Below are positions 28,001 through 33,690 of a stretch of DNA of 64,000 nucleotides, one piece after another (within the stretch, counting starts at the first letter, position 1; each line of letters begins with the position of its first letter). Position numbers and translations under genes: made by a program. Source of the DNA: Branchiostoma floridae (taxonomy: Eukaryota; Chordata; Leptocardii; Amphioxiformes; Branchiostomatidae); NCBI RefSeq assembly GCF_000003815.2, contig NC_049985.1:12182416-12246415 (forward strand). The letters are read 5' to 3'. The notes beneath the pieces are model-generated. The model was not told the DNA's origin and searched no databases. It saw only the letters and a list, made by a program, of their open reading frames with translations.

Positions 28001-30339
28001 TGGCAAAGGTATGTGTTCGTGGAACTCTAGTTATTGTTGATACCTATCAATATTCGTTTCATTCTTAGTTACTCATGACGTCACATGTTTGAGTCATAAT
28101 GGAATTTATGACTTGTCCTCAAAAACCATGCAACTCATCTCCTGACTTGCATAACTGACACATGATCATGTAGACACTCACACATACACACAAACATCAT
28201 CTTTATCATCCGGGCGTGCTGAGCGGATAAGCGTGACAAGCATGAAATTCTGATTGACCAGGGATGCCACCAGGTCATCTGTGGTCACAGTCTTGTTTTG
28301 GGTCGCATTTGTGAGGAACACAGTTGATGCAGTCATTTGCTATTGGGGTAGGTACTATTTGGTAATACATAAATAAGACCATAAAGTCATGATTATTTGG
28401 CGAAGGGATGTGTTTGTCGAACTCTAGTTACCTTTGCCAGAATGGCTAAGGTTATGTTTTAGGCTTGTGAGTCTGTGTGTCTGTGTGTTAACAGTATAAC
28501 TCAAGAAGCCTTTGATGGATCCCAATAATATTTGGTAGGTGGGTAGGGGTCGGGAAAACGAAGGTCAAGTTCGATAATGGGCCCCCTAGCGGCTTGCTAA
28601 GGTACTACAGCAAAACCTCATTTTTTTTTTCTCTCGTGTTCTGGACATGCTGTGGTTATGATTTTTGAGTGGTAGATAGCCCTTGGTGCAGAGAGAAAGT
28701 GCTTTAAGTTTGGGCCCCCTAGCGGCTTGTTTGGAACTGCAGTCGCCGATTTCGTTTCAAACTTTGGACGAGAATAACTCGAGAACGTGTTGATGGATCG
28801 TCATGGTTTTTGGTATGTAGATAGCCCAAGTAACAATGTACACAATGGAATACCAATTATGCAAATCAGCAACTAATTTGCATAATTAATGAGGAAAGTT
28901 GATAAATCCACTGCATTTCATGATAGGACTTTCAAACTTGTCATATATAGATGAGGAAGAGAGAAATATCAATGCATATTAATTATGCAAATGACGGCCT
29001 CATTTGCATAATCAATGAGAAAATATAAACGTGTTGACGGATCGTCATGGTTTTTGGTATGTAGATAGCCAAAGGGAAGACTTACATGATGGAATTATAA
29101 TTATGCAAATCGACTGCTAATTTGCATAATTAATGAGAAAAGTTTGTAAATCCACTGCATTCCTTATAGGACTTTCAAACTTGTCACATTTTTAGCTAAG
29201 AAAGAAGGAAATATCAATACACATTTATTATGCAAATGATGCTTGATACAATTTAATATTATTATGTCAATCTAATCTGCATAGGGATCTAATTTGCATA
29301 AGCAATGGCGAAATGTTATGAACCAACTCCAGGCATATAAAATAAAATGTAATGAGTAACACATTTATGTCTACAGACATCATTCTACATAACAAACCTG
29401 GTTTATTTGGCAAAGGTATGTGTTCGTTGAACTCTAGTTTCATTATAATTTTGCCAAAGCTTCATAACGTGGCGTCGGGCGTGGCGTAACTGGTATAGCA
29501 TTCGGCTCGGAACCTAGAGGTTCTGAGTTCGATCCCAACCGTGCCCCGCCCCGACGTTGTGCCCTTGGGAAAGGCACTTTACACGACCTTCCTCAAAAGC
29601 CAAAAGCTTCATAACGTGGCGTCGGGCGTGGCGTAACTGGTAGAGCGTTCGGCTCGGAACCTAGAGGTTCTGAGTTCGATCCCAACCGTGCCCCGCCCCG
29701 ACGTTGTGCCCTTGGGAAAGGCACTTTACACGACCTTCCTCACTTCATCCAGGTGTAAAAATTGGTACCTGACTTCGGTCGAGGAGGTAAAAGGACTACC
29801 TTTACCTTCTGTCTGTACCGTGTATGTGGCACTGTTAATATAAGTTACAAAACTTGAGTGCAGTGCCACATTGTCCCCGTCTGTCCAAAAGCAAAATAGA
29901 AAAAAAAAGCTTCATAACTATTAACCTGGTAAGATCGATGGCCATCAAAGATGGATTCGACAAATTTCAGTGCTGTAGCCTAAGTGTAGGGCGTATAGCA
30001 ATGAACGAGCGAGAATTTGCGGTGCGCTCAATGATCACCAGGTTCTTTCAATGATAACTATGGTCAACATGGTCGCCACCAAATGTGTTTTAAAGCAGTA
30101 GGTATAATTCCATAGGAAAAATGCCTTTGGTGGCTATCTATAATCTGGCAAGTATTTCTGACTCGACAGTCAACATCCTGCGGATTGGATAGGGAGATAG
30201 AGAGCCTTTTACTGTTGTAGTCATTCAAAATAGCAATGAGCTGTTACCTACCTGAATCCATATCCTGGCGTGTAGGCGATGCCAGGTCGGATCTCGGTAA
30301 GGCAGGGAGGGGCCTTCCTCTGATGCTTGTTTTGCTCAT
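2142..30339 (-). CDS. Gene A: multidomain type II membrane lectin receptor (whole gene, 16 coding exons)
   Basis: Coding exons on the minus strand, in order: 30252-30339, 26019-26237, 22119-22208, 20523-20612, 18926-19015, 17266-17355, 13897-14174, 13061-13309, 12870-12951, 12343-12633, 6414-6636, 5018-5253, 3997-4056, 3156-3398, 2617-2894, 2142-2288. Phases match at every junction except entry to 6414-6636, where the acceptor AG has become GG. Ignoring that lesion the product is 917 residues: cytoplasmic tail 1-245 with five ENPxY motifs, membrane helix about 246-269, stalk 270-425, WSC-like domain 426-522, F-type lectin 523-675, kringle 696-776, C-type lectin 777-917. There is no signal peptide, and basic residues precede the helix on the N-terminal side, so type II topology is inferred. 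Gene B is its divergent paralog. No clear poly(A) signal was found past the stop. Confidence 0.82.
2617..2894 (-). CDS. Gene A exon 15: C-type lectin domain, first part
   Basis: Phase 1 in, phase 0 out, 278 bp. It encodes GCKDGYIRLGQHCIRLVPIL, then AQQACMADGATLAMPKTKEL and HWIGMKRVVDLDWTWVDGT, matching the C-type lectin long form with the first disulfide pair before the fold and a WIG-like core. The start at 2894 follows a TTTCAG acceptor. Confidence 0.9.
3156..3398 (-). CDS. Gene A exon 14: kringle domain
   Basis: Phase 1-1 exon of 81 codons encoding one whole kringle. Conserved landmarks are present in order: CRMGDGASYRGT, TCQRWDSQTPH, NYCRKTEDW, VWCFTTDP, YEICDVPVC, giving six cysteines. 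Kringles are disulfide-knotted protein-binding modules. Gene B's copy has the same six cysteines. A one-exon kringle with phase-1 borders is the usual shuffled form. Confidence 0.92.
3997..4056 (-). CDS. Gene A exon 13: 20-residue linker
   Basis: A 60-bp phase 1-1 exon encoding GRCAPMLLDNSAPSLYKMSS, with an ATCAG acceptor and a CAG|GTAAGA donor. It joins the F-type lectin to the kringle and has one Cys. Gene B has a matching 60-bp exon at 60744-60803. Confidence 0.8.
5018..5253 (-). CDS. Gene A exon 12: F-type lectin domain, second half
   Basis: From CTACAG|G to TTGG|GTAGGC, phase 2 in and phase 1 out, the same length as gene B (236 bp). It encodes VLIFNRQDTRPERINPFNIH and ends RILTLCEVRVFL. 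R-Q-D-T-R-P-E-R fits the R-x-D-x4-R/K fucose-binding motif of F-type lectins. Gene B has Cys where this copy has the Arg after Thr (DVCPER versus DTRPER), so one disulfide partner may be lost in gene A. Confidence 0.83.
5350..5830. repeat. Interspersed repeat with (TG)n, same family as 26.7-29.4 kb
   Basis: A (TG)n tract at 5382-5428 with TCTG repeats is followed by ACCTCTGGATGGATTGGATG, AATATTTGGTAAGTGGATAG, CGAAGGTCAAGGTCAA, GGGCCCC and TACTGCAGCAGAAC, which also occur at 26750-26880 and 28500-28620. It lies in the gene A intron between the two F-type lectin exons. Confidence 0.75.
6414..6636 (-). CDS. Gene A exon 11: F-type lectin domain, first half (damaged acceptor)
   Basis: Encodes SSAPGVNVALGKPAFQTSQY through WWVDLGQSYVIDR and ends in phase 2 at AG|GTATGT. 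NVALGKPAFQTS, the AVDGN block, a His in CTHT and WWVDLG mark the F5/8-type C fold of F-type lectins. Keeping frame requires the exon to start at 6636, but the two bases before it read GG; the nearest AG (6639-6638) is one base earlier and would add a base and shift frame. Gene B has a proper AG at the matching place. The exon is therefore probably mis-spliced or skipped in this allele. Confidence 0.75.
6952..7977 (-). pseudogene. LINE ORF2, C-terminal part: thumb and zinc-binding end
   Basis: A 341-residue open stretch that continues ORF2 after the gap, from MVQDYSKGGLKMIDIRI to the end. It includes CIFCDIIENIEHFFFDC, the zinc-binding motif found near the end of reverse transcriptases of this group. 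Sequence just upstream reads FIWKRE in another frame, so a one-base shift separates it from the main ORF2. Confidence 0.8.
8111..8210. other. Assembly gap (100 N)
   Basis: Run of exactly 100 N inside LINE ORF2, the usual placeholder for a gap of unknown size. Confidence 0.99.
8216..10639 (-). CDS. LINE ORF2, N-terminal part: endonuclease and reverse transcriptase
   Basis: 807 residues open. The N-terminal APE-type endonuclease shows Asn8, MQET with Glu37, LAGDFNTVL and SDHRAVVLD. The reverse transcriptase follows, with FLDYSKAFDTI, GVRQGCPLSS and the catalytic YADD at residues 708-711. The frame ends at a TAG next to the 100-N gap, about 60 residues before where the downstream piece (6952-7977) resumes. 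Confidence 0.88.
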   Translation of the reverse strand: MVRLLTINTRGLRKRTVRRTVFQYLKDKKIDIAFMQETYISSADIETWKTEWGGMLYAHPGTCHSKGQVILISKGSNIKNVEFIDISERVIGIKFIHHGEKFVCFNVYAPNNVLSKKLFYKQVLTQLQEHCCDGEYFMLAGDFNTVLNRDLDNVAGKEHDKAEVKCFNNLTDNLELLDIWRVFHSEDKDYTWSKRNPFTARRLDYLLINDFLFDKTTACEIISFPCSDHRAVVLDMSVTQFDKGPSYWKFNNSFLKDKVFVDRVNEIIGNIQEGLSDSVIEDKQLIWDICKSKIKTFSISYGKQKALEKRSKHNIIDEKLERMEKQLASDPKNLTLQQQVHDTKAEFEALALHEAHGAQIRSKVKWIEEGEKNTAYFLRLEKSRAIHNVITSLRTPDGHIITDQNKLLEQQVDYYRKLYSKNDDFDIESFDDFITDVNFPTLSDMQSKSCEGLFTMTECTSALRNMTNCSPGLDGLTTDFYKVFWSRIGSMVLNSLNEGYTKNQLSSTQRKGVISLLFKGGEHQDLSRDQLSNWRPISITNTDYKIGAKILASRLQNIISHIVGPDQVGYIKGRSILNNIRAIDDIICFTRDSNVPGAILFLDYSKAFDTISKDLIIKVLEKFNFGSDFVQWVKVYTNNARSCINHCGHISEWFDLGRGVRQGCPLSSLLFILATELFALKVRQSSEIKGITLSGLGDSDVESRIFQYADDTELILGDKISIDRSLDIIRHFSVFSGLVLNKEKTVAMWLGPWRHCSEQASGLKWCTTAKCLGIVFSSACCASEVEVNWSKKYCKMKTFYHLGFTQP
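10668..11915 (-). CDS. LINE ORF1: zinc-knuckle RNA-binding protein
   Basis: A 415-residue ORF, 28 bp before ORF2. Two CCHC knuckles lie at residues 214-227 (CKSCKSEDHAFQEC) and 233-246 (CHNCGKKGHTKKWC), both C-x2-C-x4-H-x4-C. The C-terminal third is rich in Ser, Arg and Asp and looks disordered. The layout matches ORF1 of Tx1-type LINEs, which coats the element RNA. The ORF appears intact. Confidence 0.85.
   Translation of the reverse strand: MKTSGRATPTGKMAARDDISRLQDTNLWIKIDAVGMPKLSEFDIVEALYNTVQNELDDSIKPEEILGAQYLSQKRTWVINFTCLDAKAKAISVGRVVVGSKSYGILDFQKTGLRKTEIRISIHGIPHSVSDDEVAQWVDSRAERTTEVLRHQKKNRNADSPFQHLYSGHRFCYASKITNPFQRYGTYSIPDPTDTGSLIDIEVTVFHDGQHINCKSCKSEDHAFQECPHRITCHNCGKKGHTKKWCRAERSNPSRERRDVEQKVQQGLRAAREASNSRSTSASRAVVNNKNSGEDQDWTDWASGDPDETAESLVTGDSDGAENTRCETESFANPPHQEQAGLSGGTNQRRLTRSTRPAPTSTEDTRDQGQRRQPGTSRSTRKRKNVLTPPDKSKPDKLYKDDGRHNDQRRNKDNG
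12343..12633 (-). CDS. Gene A exon 10: WSC-like cysteine-rich domain
   Basis: Phase 1-1 exon of 97 codons. It carries five cysteines in the order ECYQ, GCWK, KCYQ, QCFG, ACGV and the signature GFTVFAVQNGGQCFGSANGH and GPWANDVYLI. This spacing resembles the WSC carbohydrate-binding fold found in animal and fungal surface proteins; the identification rests on pattern only. A Tx1-like LINE lies in the intron that follows (6739-12101). Confidence 0.8.
12870..12951 (-). CDS. Gene A exon 9: short linker before the WSC-like domain
   Basis: An 82-bp exon, phase 0 in and phase 1 out, encoding VLTHDVEKTRFDQLQETSKQ then HPSVTHE. It has a CGCCAG acceptor and a G|GTGAGG donor. The gene B exon 56624-56702 encodes the matching peptide with one codon fewer. 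The charged sequence may form a short helix; no domain is recognised. Confidence 0.82.
13061..13309 (-). CDS. Gene A exon 8: SVSP-repeat stalk
   Basis: Phase 0-0 exon from CTAG|ATC to AAG|GTATTT, 83 codons. It opens IYLTVREDPANSTILPTWTT, then has roughly nine 12-bp units read as SVSP (one as SVSS), and closes TDSHLETSPFPQAGTAKTVT plus a few residues. The low-complexity Ser/Pro run is typical of an O-glycosylated stalk holding lectin domains off the membrane; that role is inference. Confidence 0.83.
13897..14174 (-). CDS. Gene A exon 7: transmembrane helix and start of the ectodomain
   Basis: Phase 1 in, phase 0 out (TCTCG|GTTGGT donor). After a short acidic stretch and basic residues (HRPK) comes a hydrophobic run of about 24 residues, LLLFVIMAIVVAAAIGAG onward, with GxxxG-type spacing; it is the only membrane segment in the protein. 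The following Ser/Thr/Pro-rich sequence contains NNS and NKT N-glycosylation sites. A copy of this exon's acceptor region recurs at 14464-14520 without the exon. Confidence 0.87.
14166..14760. repeat. Tandem duplication (~298 bp) copying the gene A membrane-exon acceptor
   Basis: 14166-14460 recurs at 14464-14760 with a 298-bp offset; landmarks are CGGTACTATCTGTGAGTAG, CCAAATAGGGAGTCATCTTC and CACAGGGGAGATTGGAATC. The second copy repeats the exon 7 acceptor and its first bases but not the exon body, making a decoy splice acceptor upstream of the real one. Confidence 0.85.
14661..15820. mobile_element. Inverted-repeat element with GGGGAGATTGGAATTC sub-repeats
   Basis: The left end (14661 onward, TGTCACAGGGGAGATTGGAA) and the right end (to 15820) are inverted copies; inner parts also pair, such as TTCTACCAGGACAATCTTTGG at 14815 with its complement near 15612-15638. 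Arms are roughly 170-200 bp and contain many palindromic CTCCCCTAGGGGAG and GGAATTCC units. The centre holds an RTE-like scrap (14930-15385). Confidence 0.65.
14930..15385 (+). pseudogene. RTE-like reverse transcriptase C-terminal fragment
   Basis: The plus strand encodes SLVLSVFLYGAEAWTEIVKR, YRRLLRIHW, then after a frameshift LQWFGHAARAKGTLTHTILQ and RGRPRRTWTSDLKEW, the usual end of RTE-type LINE polymerases. Only the last ~150 residues remain. Confidence 0.75.
17146..17220. repeat. (CA)n microsatellite
   Basis: Nearly pure CA dinucleotide run in tandem unit 4. Open frames through it (CVCV, HTHT) are artefacts. Confidence 0.95.
17266..17355 (-). CDS. Gene A exon 6: ENPVY tail module, copy 4
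   Basis: A 90-bp phase 1-1 exon encoding AEDTDRVGCNAAGLYENPVY and then AAGALPQDGG, nearly the same as copy 3. It is the last tail module before the membrane exon. A (CA)n tract at 17151-17220 sits about 45 bp past the donor. Confidence 0.85.
18696..18795. other. Assembly gap (100 N)
   Basis: Run of exactly 100 N beside a (CA)n tract in the tandem-unit array of gene A. Unit length and copy number here are unreliable. Confidence 0.99.
18926..19015 (-). CDS. Gene A exon 5: ENPVY tail module, copy 3
   Basis: A 90-bp phase 1-1 exon encoding AEDTDRVGCNAAGLYENPVY and then AAGALPHDGG, with the same splice sites as its neighbours. A 100-N assembly gap lies about 130 bp past the donor next to the (CA)n tract, so the exact number of units in this array is not certain. 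Confidence 0.84.
20380..20435. repeat. (CA)n microsatellite
   Basis: CA dinucleotide run in tandem unit 2, at the same place relative to the exon as in the other units (also 18798-18835 and 21986-22040). Confidence 0.95.
20523..20612 (-). CDS. Gene A exon 4: ENPMY tail module, copy 2
   Basis: A 90-bp phase 1-1 exon encoding AEDTDRVGCNAAGLYENPMY and then EAGALRHDGG, 1596 bp from copy 1 with the same acceptor and donor. A (CA)n tract lies just beyond the donor, as in the other units. The Ala-to-Glu change after the Tyr (YEAG) distinguishes it from the other copies. Confidence 0.85.
22119..22208 (-). CDS. Gene A exon 3: ENPMY tail module, copy 1
   Basis: A 90-bp phase 1-1 exon encoding AEDTDKVDVNAAGLYENPMY and then AAGALPQDGG, with a CAACAG acceptor and a G|GTACGT donor. 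It is the first of four near-identical exons in tandem 1.6-kb units. This copy diverges most at DKVDVN, where the other three read DRVGCN. Being a multiple of three and phase-symmetric, each copy can be included or skipped without changing frame. Confidence 0.85.
22720..24400. other. Gene A intron with SINE-like tRNA fragments
   Basis: No coding sequence recognised. 23318-23390 has a tRNA-like A box (GTGGCCGAATGGTCAGTGC) and B box (GGGTTCGAGTCC). 23996-24235 begins CAATGGCCGATTGGGTAGAG and looks like a second SINE-type insert, flanked by ATGCAAAACT-G/T direct repeats at 23979 and 24244. 22730-23060 is unclassified. Confidence 0.45.
24480..25860 (-). mobile_element. LINE 3' fragment in gene A intron 2
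   Basis: Minus-strand open frames 25544-25831 (MKMHYLNLKTTNLATNIGPQ, then ELFNSCIKPILLYCGEVLG) and 24560-25450 (RLRISAHTLQIEKGRTYNIP, CSTCHNDIENEFHFVMDC) are the thumb and zinc-binding end of a non-LTR reverse transcriptase. A short junction frameshift separates them. The 3' end reads ATAACTTTATTGCGCAACAA on the plus strand, shared with 47281. A truncated copy sits at the mirror position in gene B (41040-41177). Confidence 0.8.
26019..26237 (-). CDS. Gene A exon 2: cytoplasmic tail with first FENPMY motif
   Basis: The exon runs from an acceptor ending ACAG to a G|GTATGT donor and is phase 1 at both ends. It encodes an acidic, Gln-rich stretch (GMDNPRQACPQSQQRGQPS) followed by the module AEDTDRVTCNAADLFENPMY. 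The NPxY core is a known sorting and PTB-domain docking motif in receptor tails; that role here is inference. The last half resembles the 90-bp exons that follow, so those probably arose by duplication of this module. Confidence 0.85.
26672..29440. repeat. Two large direct repeats with ATGCAAAT-rich sub-repeats
   Basis: 26672-28030 and 28431-29440 are direct copies starting TTTGCCAGAATGGCTAAGG and ending TTTGGCAAAGGTATGTGTTC. Within each, ~200-bp sub-repeats carry ATTATGCAAAT and TAATTTGCATAATTAATGAG, so short inverted motifs recur many times. Lies in gene A intron 1. No ORF. Confidence 0.8.
29459..29745 (+). repeat. tRNA-derived SINE, tandem dimer
   Basis: Two 147-bp copies starting at 29459 and 29606. 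Each has an A box (GTGGCGTAACTGG), a B box (GAGTTCGATCC) and a shared 3' body GTGCCCTTGGGAAAGGCACT. The tRNA-like part lacks a full acceptor stem and continues into a SINE body, so it is not a functional tRNA gene. Confidence 0.75.
30252..30339 (-). CDS. Gene A exon 1: start of the cytoplasmic tail
   Basis: Encodes 29 residues beginning MSKTSIRGRPLPALP and ends in phase 1 at a CAG|GTAGGT donor. The ATG at 30339 has a purine at -3 and an in-frame TGA nine bases upstream; the same arrangement precedes the gene B start. The peptide is basic and proline-rich and lacks a signal sequence, consistent with a type II protein. Its mirror is 36991-37078. Confidence 0.8.
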
Positions 30340-30545
30340 CGTCTGTCAAGCAATGGAGCTCACCTAGCCAAAGAGTGGGCGATGCCCCCAGAATTCAAAA
30401 TGTCGATACAAGAAAATCGGTGTTCCAAAACGTTTGAAACAAAGAAAAAATGATAAAGTTGTTGCCCACATATATCTAAAATGTGAAGGGCGTCGGACTT
30501 TGAAGTAAATGCAGGCACCTAGACTAATGAGGCAAGACATCATGA
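30340..30545 (-). promoter_or_regulatory. Gene A 5' flank, conserved with gene B
   Basis: The sequence just upstream of the gene A start matches, with indels, the sequence upstream of gene B (36765-36990): GCTAGGTGAGCTCC-like sequence next to the ATG, a TTCTGGGGGCA block, TTGTATCGACA, and a CTCATTAGTCTA block. It probably holds 5' UTR and core promoter. No TATA box is obvious. Confidence 0.4.
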
Positions 30546-32419
30546 ATTATTTGTTATTTTCCTTATATCGTATCATTATTATTAAAACAACAGCATTCTT
30601 TCGTGACAATCAAAGTTCTTTATTTCGAGTCAACTGTTACAACTAACCGCCATGCGTCATGCCTTCATCTTCTGGATCAAAGAATAGAATGTCTACACAG
30701 CCAGTCTGGCATCTGCTTTGAGTAGCACCGAGTTTGATTATTAGTTTGTATCGATCTGGAAAACAACAGCTTCTCGAGCAATTAGTTTGCCTGACATGCA
30801 CAAACGTCGTCATTGGTAAAATAGCCATTTAAAGTACGGTACCGACGGTACCTTCTTCAGATACAAACTAATGGTCAAACTCAGTTTGAACAAAAGACAA
30901 TCAAAACGAACAGCTCAAAATGTAATTGTTCCGTCGCTTGTGTGGATCAAGATATCCTTGTGTGATTCCTTATTTGACGAAAGATGATAACCACAAAAGT
31001 CAGGTCAAAAAATTAACTTTATCAATAGTTCGGAGCCCTCATACCTACCTCCATGAAGTATTCAAAGCTTTTGTTAATTCCCTCTTTGATCTTGTTTGAT
31101 TGATTATGATAATCGTTTTCTGAACAATGACCTATTCCAAAATTACATTTATAACATGTGGAAAGGTCCTTTCATTTGGCAGGGTTTTCCAAGTTCCATT
31201 TCATAATACCCTATGCACGTTAATTCAACATTTACCTAATCTGTGTATATGTGTACACCTGTCTGATTTACGCATGTCACAAGTAGGAAATTCCTGTCGG
31301 TCACTACGGAAGATTACACGAATGGTGATATTTGGGTCCTTGTTTTTGCCTGTTTGGTATCTGCTAATGTTCCATCTAAAATGAAGTCAAGTCAAAGCCT
31401 TTATCTCACCTCGATAGCGTGTTCTGTCGTTATGACCATTTGGCCATTATGAAGTACATATGTATCAAGTTGAATGTCCTCTTATAGAAAACACTGCATG
31501 CAAAAAAATCCATATAAATCAAGTATGTATCAGAGGAATACTCCAAGCAAGGTCAATTGGCCCACCGCCAAAGTACTTATCGCATATTTTGGCAAAAATA
31601 TGCCTGTCAGAATTCCATTGCCATGGCAACACAAAAATGATTAAGTTACTTTATTGACTTCAAATTTTTGCTAACGACATTTTGTGATGAATTACCAAGT
31701 TTGGTAGCTTTAGCGCTAGCCGCAAATGAGTTATGCGACATAAAAGTTGCTGCAGGCCTCAAAAGTCCCCTCCCTGGTCAGAATAGGGTTAGTACAAAAC
31801 GTGGTCCTTCTGATCTTTTGCATAAATTATGACAACAAGCTAGGATAAGCATCACCTTAACATGTCAAAATATTCCTCTTGCATTGACGAAGCAATGTAT
31901 GTACAATGAGCACCGCTCGATCATTTTAGTCTAAAAAAAAGATCGGGTGCTGTAGCCCCATGCCCTGACCATGTCCCCCATACCCTGGAGATCAGATCCT
32001 CTAAATTTGTACCCTGAGTAGATTTATTTAGCCTTCACCAGGCCTTCCTATGAGGGGTGCGGATCGTAGATTTTCGGCAAAAAGGGAATAATTGACCAGG
32101 AGAGTCAATCTCGCTATATCTTAAAGGTTAACAATATTCTCCCTCCAGAGACTGTGCGGGAAAATGAAACCCTCTGGTGGCCAAACTCCCCTGGCAAACT
32201 ATTCTCACTATACCCAGGTAGTTAGTCTAGTAGAGACCCCATCCCGCAAAGTTAATTTTACAGGCTCACTTCCAACGCCGCTAAACATTGCATACCGTAA
32301 TGTTTTCTGACAGCCGCTTTCAGATCGAATCAAGCCGTTCTTGTGGTAGCAAGAGGAAATACCCTCTGTCGGAAATTGTTTCTACAAATCCTTGGGGCGT
32401 GCTTTCTGACATTGACGGG

Positions 32420-33690
32420 CATGCACACCATGACCGTTGAGGTACCAGGAATCTCACGGTGAGCCGGTAGACAGCGCTAACCATCGTCTGTAACATGCAC
32501 ATATTTTGGATTCCTCAAGACCCAGTCGCGACCCTTACAACATTTTAAAAGTAACTTAAAAGACCAAGTAAAGATGACTATATTTTTAAGCGGGCTTTAC
32601 CTTGTCCTTAAACCTGTCGTAAACGTTGAGTGTTAGTAGTGGATTTACGACTGCTTAAAGGTAGCTTAAACATTGCTTAACCATGTTCAAATGTTTAAGC
32701 TTCATTTGCGAAAGGCATTAAGCATGCTGAAATATCTGATTTCGTGCTGTGTCTGGCAAGCATTAAAAATTAATTCAAATTGACCAGGGATGCTATTGGA
32801 TGGCCGTCTTGTTAGAACAGACGAAAATCAATGTGCGCGCGGAAGTCATCCATAAAATTAAGTCAGTGTGGCCTGAGCTGTTATATTTGCTTTTGTTTGT
32901 AATATAACATATACACAGTACACAGAAAAAAAACATTTTTATCGGTAGTATTTCTATTTTCTAATGACTTTCTAATAACTTTAACTGATCATAGTGATTC
33001 ACCCAGTTTTAATTGATGACTAGCTGTTGTATTCACCTTAAAGCTTATGATATATTGTGTTGGTATTATATTTCGGGAAACAATTGTAAGATAACACTTC
33101 ATAATTGAAAACTATAAAATTGTTTATGCACAATTTGGTATGAATAAGAAGTAAGTGTACAAACATGTAAGGTTGACTGCTGTAATTCTTATTTTGTTGC
33201 TAACCCCAAAGTTGCCTCAAAGCTCACACCTTACACTGCACCAAATCAGGTCTTGAAGCACGCTTAAAGTATGCGTAATTGTTACGCATTGGCATTGTTT
33301 AAGCACATTTACACAATATTTACGTCTGCTTAAATATCATATATACATAACAGTTAAGAAGGGTCCGTAAAGCGCACTTAGTGCTCTCATTTAAGCAACA
33401 TTTAAGCACCTTAAAGTATGCTTAATTTTACATGATTAAGCAGCATTTACGATCCACGAAAGTATGTAATTGTGGTTCGTGTTTTCATTTTTTTCATGAT
33501 TATGATTATGGGCTCAATTTCAAGATATTCAACCTAGTTTGTAAGCTACTCTTTCTGCTTTAGTTTGCAAAATGTCATATTTTGTTGCTTCTAAATGTAC
33601 TCCTATTTTCTAGTGTGTCGAGAATGACTATAGGGTATAATGCAAAAGTATAATGTTGATCAATTGCAACATTTACTGATCATCATATCC
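32420..33690. repeat. Dispersed repeat, right copy (inverted relative to 600-1840)
   Basis: Reverse-complement partner of 600-1840, lying in the intergenic region between genes A and B. Similarity fades near TAGCGCTGTCTAC at one end and near ATTATACTTTTGCATTATACC at the other. No ORF. Confidence 0.8.

Noticed and set aside
29471-29700. Functional tRNA genes
   Set aside because: A and B boxes are present but the acceptor stem and terminator do not fit; each copy continues into a shared SINE body.
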